DNA of 64,000 nt from NCBI GenBank assembly GCA_965201115.1, contig OZ241745.1:1860001-1924000 (forward strand), in the 5' to 3' direction. The translations under genes were made by a program, and so were the position numbers. How positions within the stretch are numbered: position 1 is the first letter of the stretch; each line of letters starts with the position of its first letter. Below are positions 25,936-34,597 of the stretch, one piece after another. Source of the stretch: JANQOH01 sp965201115. GTDB taxonomy: Bacteria; Pseudomonadota; Alphaproteobacteria; UBA7887. Under the pieces are notes generated by a model that saw only the letters and a list, made by a program, of their open reading frames with translations, had not been told where the DNA came from and did not search any database.

Positions 25936-27053
25936 GGTTTTCCTCCGATGAGGTTTTTTTCCCATATCTCACCCATGGAATAGTCGTCCAACCACGGATC
26001 GAGCATATCGGCGTCGGGCCGGCTGACGGCCGGACGGCCGCGCTTCAGGTCCAGGACGCGGAGTTTGTCCAAGCGGAAACAGTCCACGAGCAGGGAAGAT
26101 TGCGTCGCCACGATAATTTGCCTGTCGACCGACAGCGACCTGATCAGGCCGCCGAGCAAATCGACGGCCGCGGGGTGCAAGCCCAGTTCCGCATCGTCGA
26201 TCGGCAACACATCGGGGAGCATTTCCAACGGCAGGTTCAACAGGGTGGCGAGCGCGAAGAAACGGAGAGAGCCATCGGACGTGAGATGCGCGCCGACGGT
26301 CTTGTCCGTTCCCCGCGCCTTCCACGCCAGGATAACCCTGCCGCAGGTCTCTTCCAGGACGAAGCGTTCGAACGGCGGCAGCACGCGCCCGATCAGGCCG
26401 CATATCCACTTGTATCGCCGCATATCCTCGCGTTCCAGCCGAAGGAGAATGGCGGCCAGGTTGCCGCCGTGCGCATAAAGGCGGCTGTTGTCCTCTGCGT
26501 CCCACGGCGCCTTGAACCGCGAAGTCCCGGTCGTGTCGCAAAAACGGTACACGGCGCAGCTCTTGAGCAGGCGGACCGCGTCGCGCGCCGCCGACGGGTC
26601 GACGCCGCAGGTTTCGGGCGTCCGGCCGGCCTCCGCCAGACGGGCTTCCATGTGCCCGCTCCCGAAATGCCGCCAATTGGCGTCGTCCGGCCATCCCTCC
26701 CGGCTCGAGCGGAACGCCTCTTCCGCGAACACGAATCGATCCGGGTGGGTATGCGCAAGCGCGAAGCGGTAATCATGGCGCGCCTCGCCGGCTCGCATGC
26801 GAATCTCAGCTTCCATCGTCGGCGTGACGCCGGCGCCGCCGAACAGCTGGTCGTCGGCGCCGCCCTGCCGCTGCACGAATTCGTTGAGCCGACGGTCGCC
26901 GACCATCGCGCTTACCATATCGAAAAACCGAAACAGGTTGGATTTGCCGGCGCCGTTGGGGCCGATCAATACGGTTGCGTTCGGCAAGTCGCCGATTTCG
27001 AAATCCGCGAGCGAACGGAAACCCTTTATGCGAACAGACTCGATCCGGTTCAT
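25932..27053 (-). CDS. AAA family ATPase (AAA_21/OLD-like), partner of DUF4276
   Basis: 373 aa. Starts MNRIESVRIKGFRSLADFEI with Walker A IGPNGAGKSNLFRF. Near residue 265 the ABC-like signature reads LTSDGSLRFFALATLL, followed by Walker B LPIDDAELGLHP. The usual DEPE is DDAE here, so the catalytic Glu is replaced by Asp. The H-loop region is IIVATQSSLLVD. This is the SMC/RecF-like ATPase type found in OLD, PARIS (AriA) and related modules. The 3' end overlaps the DUF4276 gene by 4 bases. The gene to the left is a broken ApbE and to the right an enoyl-CoA hydratase, so the pair looks like an inserted module. Confidence 0.85.
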   Translation of the reverse strand: MNRIESVRIKGFRSLADFEIGDLPNATVLIGPNGAGKSNLFRFFDMVSAMVGDRRLNEFVQRQGGADDQLFGGAGVTPTMEAEIRMRAGEARHDYRFALAHTHPDRFVFAEEAFRSSREGWPDDANWRHFGSGHMEARLAEAGRTPETCGVDPSAARDAVRLLKSCAVYRFCDTTGTSRFKAPWDAEDNSRLYAHGGNLAAILLRLEREDMRRYKWICGLIGRVLPPFERFVLEETCGRVILAWKARGTDKTVGAHLTSDGSLRFFALATLLNLPLEMLPDVLPIDDAELGLHPAAVDLLGGLIRSLSVDRQIIVATQSSLLVDCFRLDKLRVLDLKRGRPAVSRPDADMLDPWLDDYSMGEIWEKNLIGGKP

Positions 27054-27081
27054 CGAGGAGACTCTCGCCGGTCCGCCGCTG

Positions 27082-27861
27082 TCAGCCGCCGGTCCATTGC
27101 GGCGGGCGCTTTTCCGCGAACGCCTTGGGGCCTTCCACGAAATCGGCGCTGTCGTAGAGCTCCTGCACGGCGGGGTAGGTTGCGGTTATCGCCTCCTCGA
27201 GGGTCGGCTTGTCGAGGCCCCGGTAGATCGCCTGTTTGGAAGCGCGGATCGACATCGGCGAGCATTCCAGGATTTGCGCTGCCCAGCGCCTTGCGGCGGG
27301 CATGAGGTCTTCGGGCGCCGTCGTTTCGTTGACGAAGCCGAGGCGGCGTCCTTCATCGGCCGAGACGCGGCGCCCGGTGAGGATCATGCCGAGCGCCTGT
27401 TTTTGCGGGATTATGCGCGGCAAGCGGTGGAGGCCGCCGGCGAGCGCGGCAAGGCCGACACGCGGTTCGGGCAAGGCGAACACGGCGTTGTCGGACGCGA
27501 CGATGATATCGCACGCCAGCGCGATCTCGAACCCGCCGCCCATCGCGAAGCCGTTGACCGCGGCGATGACGGGCTTGTTCAGGTCGAAGCGCTGCGTCAG
27601 CCCCGCGAAGCCGGTGGGCGGGCGGTCGCGCGGACCGCCCGCCGCCTGATACTTCAAGTCGTTTCCGGCGGAAAACGCCTTGTCGCCCGCGCCGGTGACG
27701 ATCGCGACCCATTGTTCCGGGTCCGCCGCGAACTCGTCGAACACGGCATGGAACTCGAAGTGCGCGGGCGAATGCAGCGCATTATACACTTCGGGCCGGT
27801 TTATCGTTACGATTGTCAGCCGGCCCTCGCGCGCCGTGCGCAGGAACTCGTAATCCGCCAT
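27082..27861 (-). CDS. Enoyl-CoA hydratase/isomerase family protein
   Basis: 259 aa, from the ATG at 27861. The oxyanion-hole blocks are GAGDKAFSAGNDLKYQAAGG and NGFAMGGGFEIALACDI. The catalytic region PEPRVGLAALAGGLHRLPRI has the glutamate of the crotonase family, and FVEGPKAFAEKRPPQW is the usual C-terminal end. It hydrates or isomerises an acyl-CoA. The CaiD/carnitinyl-CoA dehydratase subgroup is a close match in motif layout but the substrate is not certain. It lies 28 bases after the AAA ATPase gene start region on the same strand. Confidence 0.85.
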   Translation of the reverse strand: MADYEFLRTAREGRLTIVTINRPEVYNALHSPAHFEFHAVFDEFAADPEQWVAIVTGAGDKAFSAGNDLKYQAAGGPRDRPPTGFAGLTQRFDLNKPVIAAVNGFAMGGGFEIALACDIIVASDNAVFALPEPRVGLAALAGGLHRLPRIIPQKQALGMILTGRRVSADEGRRLGFVNETTAPEDLMPAARRWAAQILECSPMSIRASKQAIYRGLDKPTLEEAITATYPAVQELYDSADFVEGPKAFAEKRPPQWTGG

Positions 27862-27888
27862 CGCCACTCTCCGCCCTGCGCGCCGCCG

Positions 27889-29148
27889 TCAGTCGCCGAA
27901 CTCGGGGATGATATGTTCGGCGAACAACTCGATCTGGCGTTTCTGTTCGTCGAGCGGCATGAGGCCCTGGTCGAAGAACCAGCCGAACCACTCGAGCTCG
28001 CCGTCGCCCTCGTGCATCCCGTGCAACGACTCGACCTGCTTCTTGATCTTGTCCGGCGTGTCGGCAAGGGCGTATTGCGTGCGCAACATCCGGTCCACCG
28101 TCCATTCCTCGGGCGGCAGCGGCGTGTAGGGGTCGAGAGGGTATTTCCCGGCGTCGGCCGTTTCGCGATGGGCCTCGAAGAAGCCGAACGCGCCGAACAC
28201 GGTCTCGAAGGTCGAGAAATTGGTTCGCGAGAGGAGTTCCACGGCCTGTTCGCGCGTCTCCCCGAAGTGGACCGCGCGCACGGCGCCGATGGCCTCGCCG
28301 TATTTCAGCCCGCGCCCGTTTTCGTTCGCGGACTTCTGATAGACCCGGCAGAGATTGCGGAAGATCTCCGGCTCGCCGTTCAGTATCCACGGCGTGATGC
28401 TGTTCTTGCCGCAATTGACGAGCGTGCGCTCGCTGGCGCCGAAGGGCTGCATCATCGGCGGGCCGCCTTCCTGATAGGGGCGCGGGATGACGCAGACATT
28501 GCGGACGACGCCGTTCGCGTCCACCTCCCCCGGGGCGCCGAACCGGCGCGTGAAGTCCGCCGCCGGCCAGCGCGTAATCCCTTCTTCGTAGGGGTAGGGG
28601 ACCTTGTAGAACCTGCCGTCGTGGTGGAACGATTCCTCGTTCCACGCCTTGCGGATGACGGTTATCGCCTCTTCGAACACGGCGCGGTTGTGGTTGTCGA
28701 TGGCGCCGCCGTCCATCGGCGCGCCGGTGACGTGGAACTGCTGGCCCATGACGTTGACCCAGCGATCCTGGTAGCCGCGCGCGAAACCCGCGATCACGCG
28801 CCCTTGCGTCAGATTGTCGAGAACGGCGATTTCCTCGGCGCAGCGGATGGGATCCCAGCCCGCCAGCACGAGGCCGAGCGGCGCGAACTTGATGCGCTCG
28901 GTGCGCGCCGCCAGGTCGGCGTAGAGCATCAGCGGCGCGACGCTGGCTTCCGCGCCCTCGGAGTGAAAATGGTGCTCGGTGGTGGCGAACACCTCGAATC
29001 CGGCCTCGTCGGCGAGGCCGACAATGGCGCGCAACTCGGTCAGCATCTGCTGGTATCGGTCGCGGTTGCGCCCGATCGGCGCCAATCGTTCCCGCTCCTC
29101 CCACGAAGCCGCGGGGATCGTCGGCAAAGCGAACATCATGAAGCGCAT
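27889..29148 (-). CDS. Luciferase-like (LLM class) flavin monooxygenase
   Basis: 419 aa, from the ATG at 29148 after GAGGAGGGA. It begins MRFMMFALPTIP and carries FEVFATTEHHFHSEG, RIKFAPLGLVLAGWDPIRCA, VIAGFARGYQDRWVN and GGPPMMQPFG. These are typical of the bacterial-luciferase-like TIM barrel that uses reduced FMN. It lies next to a flavin reductase, which would supply FMNH2, making a two-component monooxygenase. The substrate is unknown. Confidence 0.85.
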   Translation of the reverse strand: MRFMMFALPTIPAASWEERERLAPIGRNRDRYQQMLTELRAIVGLADEAGFEVFATTEHHFHSEGAEASVAPLMLYADLAARTERIKFAPLGLVLAGWDPIRCAEEIAVLDNLTQGRVIAGFARGYQDRWVNVMGQQFHVTGAPMDGGAIDNHNRAVFEEAITVIRKAWNEESFHHDGRFYKVPYPYEEGITRWPAADFTRRFGAPGEVDANGVVRNVCVIPRPYQEGGPPMMQPFGASERTLVNCGKNSITPWILNGEPEIFRNLCRVYQKSANENGRGLKYGEAIGAVRAVHFGETREQAVELLSRTNFSTFETVFGAFGFFEAHRETADAGKYPLDPYTPLPPEEWTVDRMLRTQYALADTPDKIKKQVESLHGMHEGDGELEWFGWFFDQGLMPLDEQKRQIELFAEHIIPEFGD

Positions 29149-29223
29149 CCCGTCCCTCCTCTCCATATGCGCGGCGCGCGCCCGCGGCGCCGGAACGCCG
29201 CCGCCCGCCGCTCCCGGCGCGTA

Positions 29224-29766
29224 CTATACGCGGCGCGCGCCTTGGTCCGCAATGCCGGGCGGCGCCGGATCGGGGTGGGCGGGGTCGAGGCGCAGCGAGG
29301 CGAACTCGCCGCGGAAATAGACGAGCGGCGGGCGCCCCGCGTCCCCGGCGGCAAGCACGCGCCCGATGAAGATCGTGTGGTCGCCCGATTCGTGGCTGTC
29401 CACGAGTTCGCATTCGAACCAGCCCGTCGCGAGGGCGAGGAGGGGCGCGCCCGTCTTGCCGCGCGCGAATGCGACGCCGGCGAACTTGTCTTCCGAGCGG
29501 CTCGCGAACAGCCGGCACAGCGCGCGCGACTCCGCCGATTGGTCGAGAATGTTGATCGCGAACGCGCCCGCCGCCTTCAGCGAGGCGTGCGTACTGCTGG
29601 TGCGCGCCAGACACACGAGCATCAGCGGCGGATCCAGGCTCAGGCTGGTAACCGCGTTGGCGGCGCACCCGCGCGGCCCGTCGTTCGCCAGCGCGGTGAT
29701 CGCGGTCACGCCGGTCGCGAATGTCCCGGCGACGCGGCGCAGCGTTTCGGCCGACACCGATGGCAT
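29224..29766 (-). CDS. Flavin reductase family protein
   Basis: 180 aa. VAGTFATGVTAITAL, GCAANAVTSLSLDPPLMLVC and FAINILDQSAE are the classic start of the FMN-binding split-barrel reductases (HpaC/NtaB type). SGDHTIFIGRV and PPLVYFRGEF end the domain. The ATG at 29766 gives the family-length protein. It reduces FMN with NAD(P)H for the luciferase-like enzyme encoded 75 bases downstream on the same strand. Confidence 0.88.
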   Translation of the reverse strand: MPSVSAETLRRVAGTFATGVTAITALANDGPRGCAANAVTSLSLDPPLMLVCLARTSSTHASLKAAGAFAINILDQSAESRALCRLFASRSEDKFAGVAFARGKTGAPLLALATGWFECELVDSHESGDHTIFIGRVLAAGDAGRPPLVYFRGEFASLRLDPAHPDPAPPGIADQGARRV

Positions 29767-29792
29767 GTCGGCGACGCCGCCGCAAACGCCGG

Positions 29793-31202
29793 TCACGGAG
29801 CGGCTCCGGCTTGCGCGCCCGCCGTGCGCGCGGCGCGGCGCTTCATGACGACGGCGAGAAACACCGCCGGTATCCCCGCCGCCGCCGTGCCGACGAACAG
29901 CACGGCATAGCCGTGGGCATCGACGACAATGCCCGAAAAGCCCGCGAGAAACTTGCCCGGCAGCGTCATCAGCGAGCTGAACAGCGCGTATTGCGTCGCC
30001 GTGTAGGCGAGGCTCGTCAGTTGCGACAGATAGGCGATGAACACCGTTCCCGCGAAGCCCGCGCTGAGATTGTCGGCGCCGATGGTCACGCCGAGCATCC
30101 ACAGTTCGGCGCCGATGGCGGCGAGCGCCGCGAACAGCAGGTTGGTCAGCGCCAGCAGCGCGGCGGCCGCAATCAACGGGCGGTAGAGGCCGAACCGCGC
30201 CACCAGCACGCCGCCGAGGAGCGCGCCGGCAACGGTCGCGGCGGTTCCGCCGAACTTCACCACCGCGCCGATCTCGGTCTTGGTGAAGCCGGTGTCGAGA
30301 TAGAAGGGGTTGGCCATCGCCCCCATCAGCACGTCGCAGACGCGGAACAGGCCGATGAAAGCGAGGATGGCGAGGCCGAACATACCCATGCGGCCGAAGA
30401 AATCGGCGAACGGGCCGACGAACGCGCCGACGAACCACGCCCAGGGGCCGCGCAACGCCGCCGGCAGCCGCGCCGCGCGCGCGAGCGCGCCCGCCATCCT
30501 GCGCTCGCGCTCGCCGGAGGCCGGGTCGGCGGGGCGGGCGGGCTCGCGAATCGCCAGCGCCGTCGCCATGCCGATCAGCGTGAGGCACGCCATCGTCATG
30601 TATGTGGCGGGCCAGGGGATGCGGTCGGCGAGAATCAGCGCGCCGCCGCCCGACACGAGTATCGCAATGCGGTAGCCGAGCTGATAGGTCGCCGCCATCG
30701 CGCCTTGAAGCTCCGCCGGCGCGGCCTCGATCCGCCAGGCGTCGACGGCCACGTCCTGCGTCGCCGACGAAAAGGCGACGAGCAGCGCGAACAGCGCCAT
30801 CGCGGCGAGGTCCTGCGCAGGGTCGACGCGCGACATGCCGAGCAACCCGGCGGCTATGCCGATCATGGCCAGCAGCATCCACGACCGCCGCCGGCCGAGC
30901 GCGCGCGTCGCCCAAGGCAGCGGCAGCCGGTCCACCGCCGGCGCCCAGAACACCTTGATCGAATAGGTGAGCCCCACCCAGCTGAAGAAGCCGATGGCGG
31001 TTCGCGTCACCTCCGCTTCCGCGAGCCACGCCGACAGGGTGGAGAACACCAGCAGAAACGGCAGCCCCGCGGAAAAGCCCAGAAAGAGCATCGCGACGAC
31101 CGGGCCGTGCGCATACACCGCGAGCGACTCGCGCCAGCCGCGCCGACAGTCCGCCGCCTCCCCCCGACCGGCGGCCTCCGCCGCCGTTTCCCCGGCTTGC
31201 AT
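29793..31202 (-). CDS. AmpG-like MFS transporter
   Basis: 469 aa, from the ATG at 31202. About twelve hydrophobic segments are present. The first block, LFLGFSAGLPFLLVFSTLSA with WLAEAEVTRTAIGFFSWVGL and DRLPLP, is strongly AmpG-like. AmpG permeases import muropeptides for cell-wall recycling; other members of this clade carry different solutes. It lies between the flavin reductase and the sugar kinase on the minus strand, with no operon partner of clear relevance. Confidence 0.85.
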   Translation of the reverse strand: MQAGETAAEAAGRGEAADCRRGWRESLAVYAHGPVVAMLFLGFSAGLPFLLVFSTLSAWLAEAEVTRTAIGFFSWVGLTYSIKVFWAPAVDRLPLPWATRALGRRRSWMLLAMIGIAAGLLGMSRVDPAQDLAAMALFALLVAFSSATQDVAVDAWRIEAAPAELQGAMAATYQLGYRIAILVSGGGALILADRIPWPATYMTMACLTLIGMATALAIREPARPADPASGERERRMAGALARAARLPAALRGPWAWFVGAFVGPFADFFGRMGMFGLAILAFIGLFRVCDVLMGAMANPFYLDTGFTKTEIGAVVKFGGTAATVAGALLGGVLVARFGLYRPLIAAAALLALTNLLFAALAAIGAELWMLGVTIGADNLSAGFAGTVFIAYLSQLTSLAYTATQYALFSSLMTLPGKFLAGFSGIVVDAHGYAVLFVGTAAAGIPAVFLAVVMKRRAARTAGAQAGAAP

Positions 31203-31353
31203 CAACGCTCGACCTTTCCCGGATAGCCCGTCGGGCGGCGGCCGGAACGGGTAAAACCCGGGGGGATCCGCCTCGCCGCCGCGCGGGCGAACAGCATACG
31301 CCATGCGCCGCCCGGCGGGAAAGCGCCGCCCGACGAACGATGCGGGGCGAAAA

Positions 31354-32340
31354 CTATGCCGCGGCCAGCGCCGCGAGCGGCGTTTCCGGCCGCGCGCCGA
31401 AATGGCTTATGACCTCGGCGGCGGCCATGCTCCCCAGCCGCCCGGCCTCGGCGAGCGGCCGCCCCTGCGCGAGCGCGTAAAGGAACCCTGAGGCGTACAG
31501 GTCGCCCGCGCCGGTGGTGTCGGCCACGCGCGCCACGGGCTCGGCGGCGATCTCGTATGTCGCGCCGTCGGCGGCGGCGATAACCGAACCTTTCTCGCCG
31601 CGCGTGAGCGCGGCTACCGGGCAGCGGCCGCGAATCGCGCGCACGCCGGCGTCGAAATCCGGCGCTTCGTACAACGCCATGAGTTCGGCTTCGTTGGCGA
31701 ACACGATATCGGCGCCGCCGTTCGCGAGTTCGCGCAGCGCTTGCCCGTGCCGTGCGACGCAAGACGAGTCCGACAGGCTGAGCGCCACCTTGCGCCCCGC
31801 CGCGCGGGCGATCTCCGCGGCTTTCATGCAGGCCGCGCGCGCCCCCGGCGGGTCCCACAGATAGCCCTCGAGATAGGTCGTGTCCGATGCGGCGATGAGC
31901 TCGGCGTCGACGTCTTCCGGAGACAGGTCTCCCGCCGCGCCGAGAAACGTGGCCATGGTTCGCTGCGCGTCGGGCGTTACGGTCACCAGGCAGCGCCCCG
32001 TGCCGGGGCCGCCGGCGGCGGGCGGCGTGTCGAAACGCACGCCGAGCGAGCGGATATCGCGGGCGAACGCCGCGCCCAGCTCGTCGTCGCAGACCTTGCC
32101 GACAAACGCCGCCGCGCCGCCGAACGACGCCACGCCGGCCATCGTGTTCGCCGCCGACCCGCCCGAAATCTCGACCGTTTCGCCCATCGCGTCGTATAGC
32201 CGCCGCGCGCGCGCGGCGTCGATCAGCGTCATCGCGCCCTTGGTCAGCCCGTGCTCGGCGATAAAGCCATCGCCGGCCCGCGCCAGCACATCGACAATCG
32301 CATTGCCGATGCCGACGACATCCGGATTGCCGTTTCGCAT
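31354..32340 (-). CDS. PfkB-family kinase, adenosine-kinase-like
   Basis: 328 aa, from the ATG at 32340 preceded by GAGGAG. It has GIGNAIVDVLA, SGGSAANTMAGVASFGG (substrate-binding) and DTTGAGDLYASGFLYA (the GAGD anion hole and catalytic Asp). ANEAELMALY is also typical. Members in alphaproteobacteria are usually annotated as adenosine kinases. It phosphorylates a nucleoside or sugar with ATP. There is no operon partner. Confidence 0.85.
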   Translation of the reverse strand: MRNGNPDVVGIGNAIVDVLARAGDGFIAEHGLTKGAMTLIDAARARRLYDAMGETVEISGGSAANTMAGVASFGGAAAFVGKVCDDELGAAFARDIRSLGVRFDTPPAAGGPGTGRCLVTVTPDAQRTMATFLGAAGDLSPEDVDAELIAASDTTYLEGYLWDPPGARAACMKAAEIARAAGRKVALSLSDSSCVARHGQALRELANGGADIVFANEAELMALYEAPDFDAGVRAIRGRCPVAALTRGEKGSVIAAADGATYEIAAEPVARVADTTGAGDLYASGFLYALAQGRPLAEAGRLGSMAAAEVISHFGARPETPLAALAAA

Positions 32341-32815
32341 CCGCGCGTCTCCTCGCATGTTGGGGGCGGCGCGGCGCTGTTTAGCCCACGGCGCGCGCAA
32401 GGGTAAAGGGCCCGCACGGGGCCCGAGGCCCGGATTTCGCGGCGCAAGCGCCGGGCGACGCGGCCCCGCGGAGCCGGCCGCCTTGCGCTACCGCAAGCGC
32501 TCCGTGCAATGCAGAGAGCCATCGGGCGCGATTTCGACCGGTTCCGACACCGTGCGGGCGGGCTGCACGAGGGTTGACAGCGGCGGTAGCGGCGCTATTT
32601 TGACTTGGCCTGAACGCCGCGCGGGGGCGCCCCTCGTTCGGCAGGATTCATTAATCTTGCGCACCTTGCATCGGGGTAGTTTCGGATATCGTCATCGTTG
32701 CATGCAGGGGAACAAGATCGCAAGTGCAATACGAGCGATATCTTTCGTCGCATCGATACGGGAGCAAAGATGCGCCGCAGGTCGGGCAGATAACCTTACG
32801 GGGAGGATTGTCGAG
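32341..32815. other. Gene-free stretch before the DUF3696 gene
   Basis: 475 bases without a convincing gene. It separates the divergent kinase and DUF3696 genes and includes a probable promoter at 32574-32601. No RNA gene was recognised. GGGGAGG at 32801-32807 is the ribosome binding site for the DUF3696 gene. Confidence 0.5.
32574..32601 (+). promoter_or_regulatory. Putative sigma70 promoter
   Basis: A perfect TTGACA at 32574-32579 and TATTTT at 32596-32601 are separated by 16 bases. It reads towards the DUF3696 gene, whose ATG is about 210 bases further on. Not experimentally mapped. Confidence 0.45.
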
Positions 32816-33931
32816 ATGATTGGATTCATGGCGCTCTCGAACTTCAAATGCTTCGCGAAGATCGAGCTGGAATTCGCGCCGCTGACACTGCTGTGCGGAT
32901 TGAACGGCGCGGGGAAGAGCAGTATCATACAGGCGCTGCTCGTGTTGCGTCAATCCTGTGAGTTGTGGAAAGATCGGCTCGTGCCGGACGGCCGGCTCGT
33001 GGATATCGGCGGCGGCCGGGACGCGCTGTTCGAGGGCGCCGAGTCGGATTCGGTGGAATTCGAGCTGCGCCGCCACGATATTGCAGAGCCATGCGTGCTG
33101 GCCTACGATTACGACCCGATGTCGGATCGGTTGGATGTGCGGAAATCGGACGCCTCCCTCAAGCGATTCGGCGGGTTGGGCGTGCCCGAATCGTGGCAGG
33201 ATCTCCCGCCGTTCGGGGGGAGCGTGTCGTACGTCAACGCGGAGCGGGTCGGCCCCCAGAGGCGTATGCGCATTCGGAAACCCTTGCCTGGCGCGGCGAG
33301 GGCGGAGAGTATGCGGCGAATTATCTCAGCGCGCATGGCGGCGATGTTTTCGTCGAGGGCGACCCGCGTTTCGAGGGCTGCGAGTCGCGCCGCCTCGCGG
33401 CCGGCATCGAGCATTGGCTTGGCAAGGTCAGCACCGGCGCCCATATACAGCTCGAGACGATACCCCTCGGCGGCGCCATCGGCGCCGGTTTCTCGTTCGA
33501 TCGCAACGGCGCCGTCGAGACGCGGCGGTATCGCGCGACGAATGTCGGCTTCGGCTTGTCATATATTCTGTCCGTGCTCGTTGCGCTGTTCGGCCCGCGC
33601 GGGTCGTTGTGTCTTGTCGAAAACCCCGAGGCGCATTTGCATCCCAGCGGGCAAACGAAACCGGTCGAACTCGCGGCGCGCGGCGCTGGCCGGCGTGCAG
33701 GTCATCGCGGAAACCCATAGCGACCACTTCATGGACGGGGTGCGCATCGCCGTTCGCGACGGTCCGATCCGACCCGGGGACGCGGCGTTCCACTATTTCG
33801 AACGCAAGGACGGCGCGGCGGTTGCGACGTCGCCGACAATCGATCAGGACGGGCGGCTGTCGGAATGGCCGGCCGGTTTCTTCGATCAGCACGAAAAGAA
33901 TCTTGCGCGTCTACTGGCGCCGAGGCCATAA
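32816..33931 (+). pseudogene. DUF3696 AAA ATPase with two compensating frameshifts
   Basis: The ATG at 32816 follows GGGGAGG. The first part has SNFKCFAKIELEFAPLTLLC with Walker A GLNGAGKSS. Around 33250-33275 the homologous frame shifts (EAYAHSETLAWRGEGGEY ... LYILSV-like ... LCLVENPEAHLHPSGQ, Walker B). It returns near 33680 to ALAGVQVIAETHSDHFMDG and the DUF3696 end FFDQHEKNL. Loss of one C in a C run and of GC in a GCGCGC tract would explain both, a total of minus three bases. The outer frame therefore stays open for 371 codons with about 130 wrong residues. Function as a defence-type ATPase is likely lost unless these are sequencing errors. Confidence 0.75.
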
Positions 33932-34434
33932 CCTTACGCGAACTCGTCCTCGACCGTGCCGGCGATTCCCGTATCGCTGTCGCTTTCCCGACGGACGTCG
34001 CCCGGGCATGGCGCGGCTTGCGCGCGACAGCGTAGCTGAAAGCGCCTTGCGCGCGGCGCGAGAGCCGGCGAAATATCGCATGCGCTCCGGGCTCTCTGCT
34101 GCGGAACGCCACGGACCGGATTGTCGGCGGTTTGCCCGCGCCATTGCATACGATTGTCGGCCGATTGGCCGAGTTGGACGACGCGGCCGGCGCATGGCGC
34201 AACGTGGCCGGAGCCATGCCTTCGTGGACGACGTGTAAAGTGACCAACGAAAGCCAGCGGGTTCGGAATGACCCGAATCTCAGGCAGGCGCGAGCATTCC
34301 GATCCCGTTCCGGCGAACAAGAGCTCTTCATGTGGCACGCCCGCTTCGGAAGCGGTGGGCGCATTCACCTCCGATTCGACGCCGAACGGCGGGAAGTCGA
34401 AATCGGCTATATCGGACCGCACTTGCCCCTGTAA
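33928..34434 (+). pseudogene. Decayed partner of the DUF3696 ATPase
   Basis: At 33928-33930 there is ATA exactly where an ATGA overlap with the ATPase stop is expected (CCATAA instead of CCATGA). The following 35 codons (TLRELVLDRAGDSRIAVAFP ...) end at TAG 34033. The C-terminal end appears in another frame from about 34270 (GEQELFMWHARF ... IHLRFDAERREVEIGYIGPH). The ending IGYIGPHLPL is recognisable as the tail of small proteins encoded beside DUF3696 ATPases. The gene has thus lost its start and reading frame. Function of the family is unknown. Confidence 0.6.
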
Positions 34435-34597
34435 TATCATTACAATTTCAAGTTGACTCATGGGGTTGATTTTGTGGGTTGCGTTTTGTTTTGGCGCTGT
34501 ATGGTGTTTCTGGTTATCGGCACGATGGAGAGTGTGATGCCTGCTGCTTTGGCGATTACATGCGATGGCTGGGCGGCCGAGGACTTGCGTGCGCCTG
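34435..34597. other. Lower-GC stretch left of IS66 copy C
   Basis: 163 bases, with T/G-rich composition unlike its neighbours. A short open frame (MESVMPAALAITCDGWAAED and onward) runs into the IS66 end but I recognise no family. It may be a fragment of another element or of the gene that was deleted beside the IS66 copy. Confidence 0.4.

Noticed and set aside
25936..25965. Longer start (ATG 25965) for the DUF4276 protein
   Set aside because: The GTG at 25935 has GGAGG at the right distance and the GTGA overlap; the extra ten residues are basic and outside the family domain.
26797..29910. Very long plus-strand open frame (1037 codons)
   Set aside because: It is antisense to the AAA ATPase, enoyl-CoA hydratase, luciferase-like and flavin reductase genes, has shadow-type composition, and shows no family motif.
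29721..31226. Plus-strand open frame of 501 codons rich in His, Gln, Arg and Glu
   Set aside because: It mirrors the AmpG-like transporter on the other strand; membrane-protein codons read backwards give this composition.
33934..34461. Minus-strand open frame starting MSQLEIVMILQG
   Set aside because: The plus strand here carries a recognisable protein end (IGYIGPHLPL) in the expected place after DUF3696, so the minus frame is taken as a shadow.
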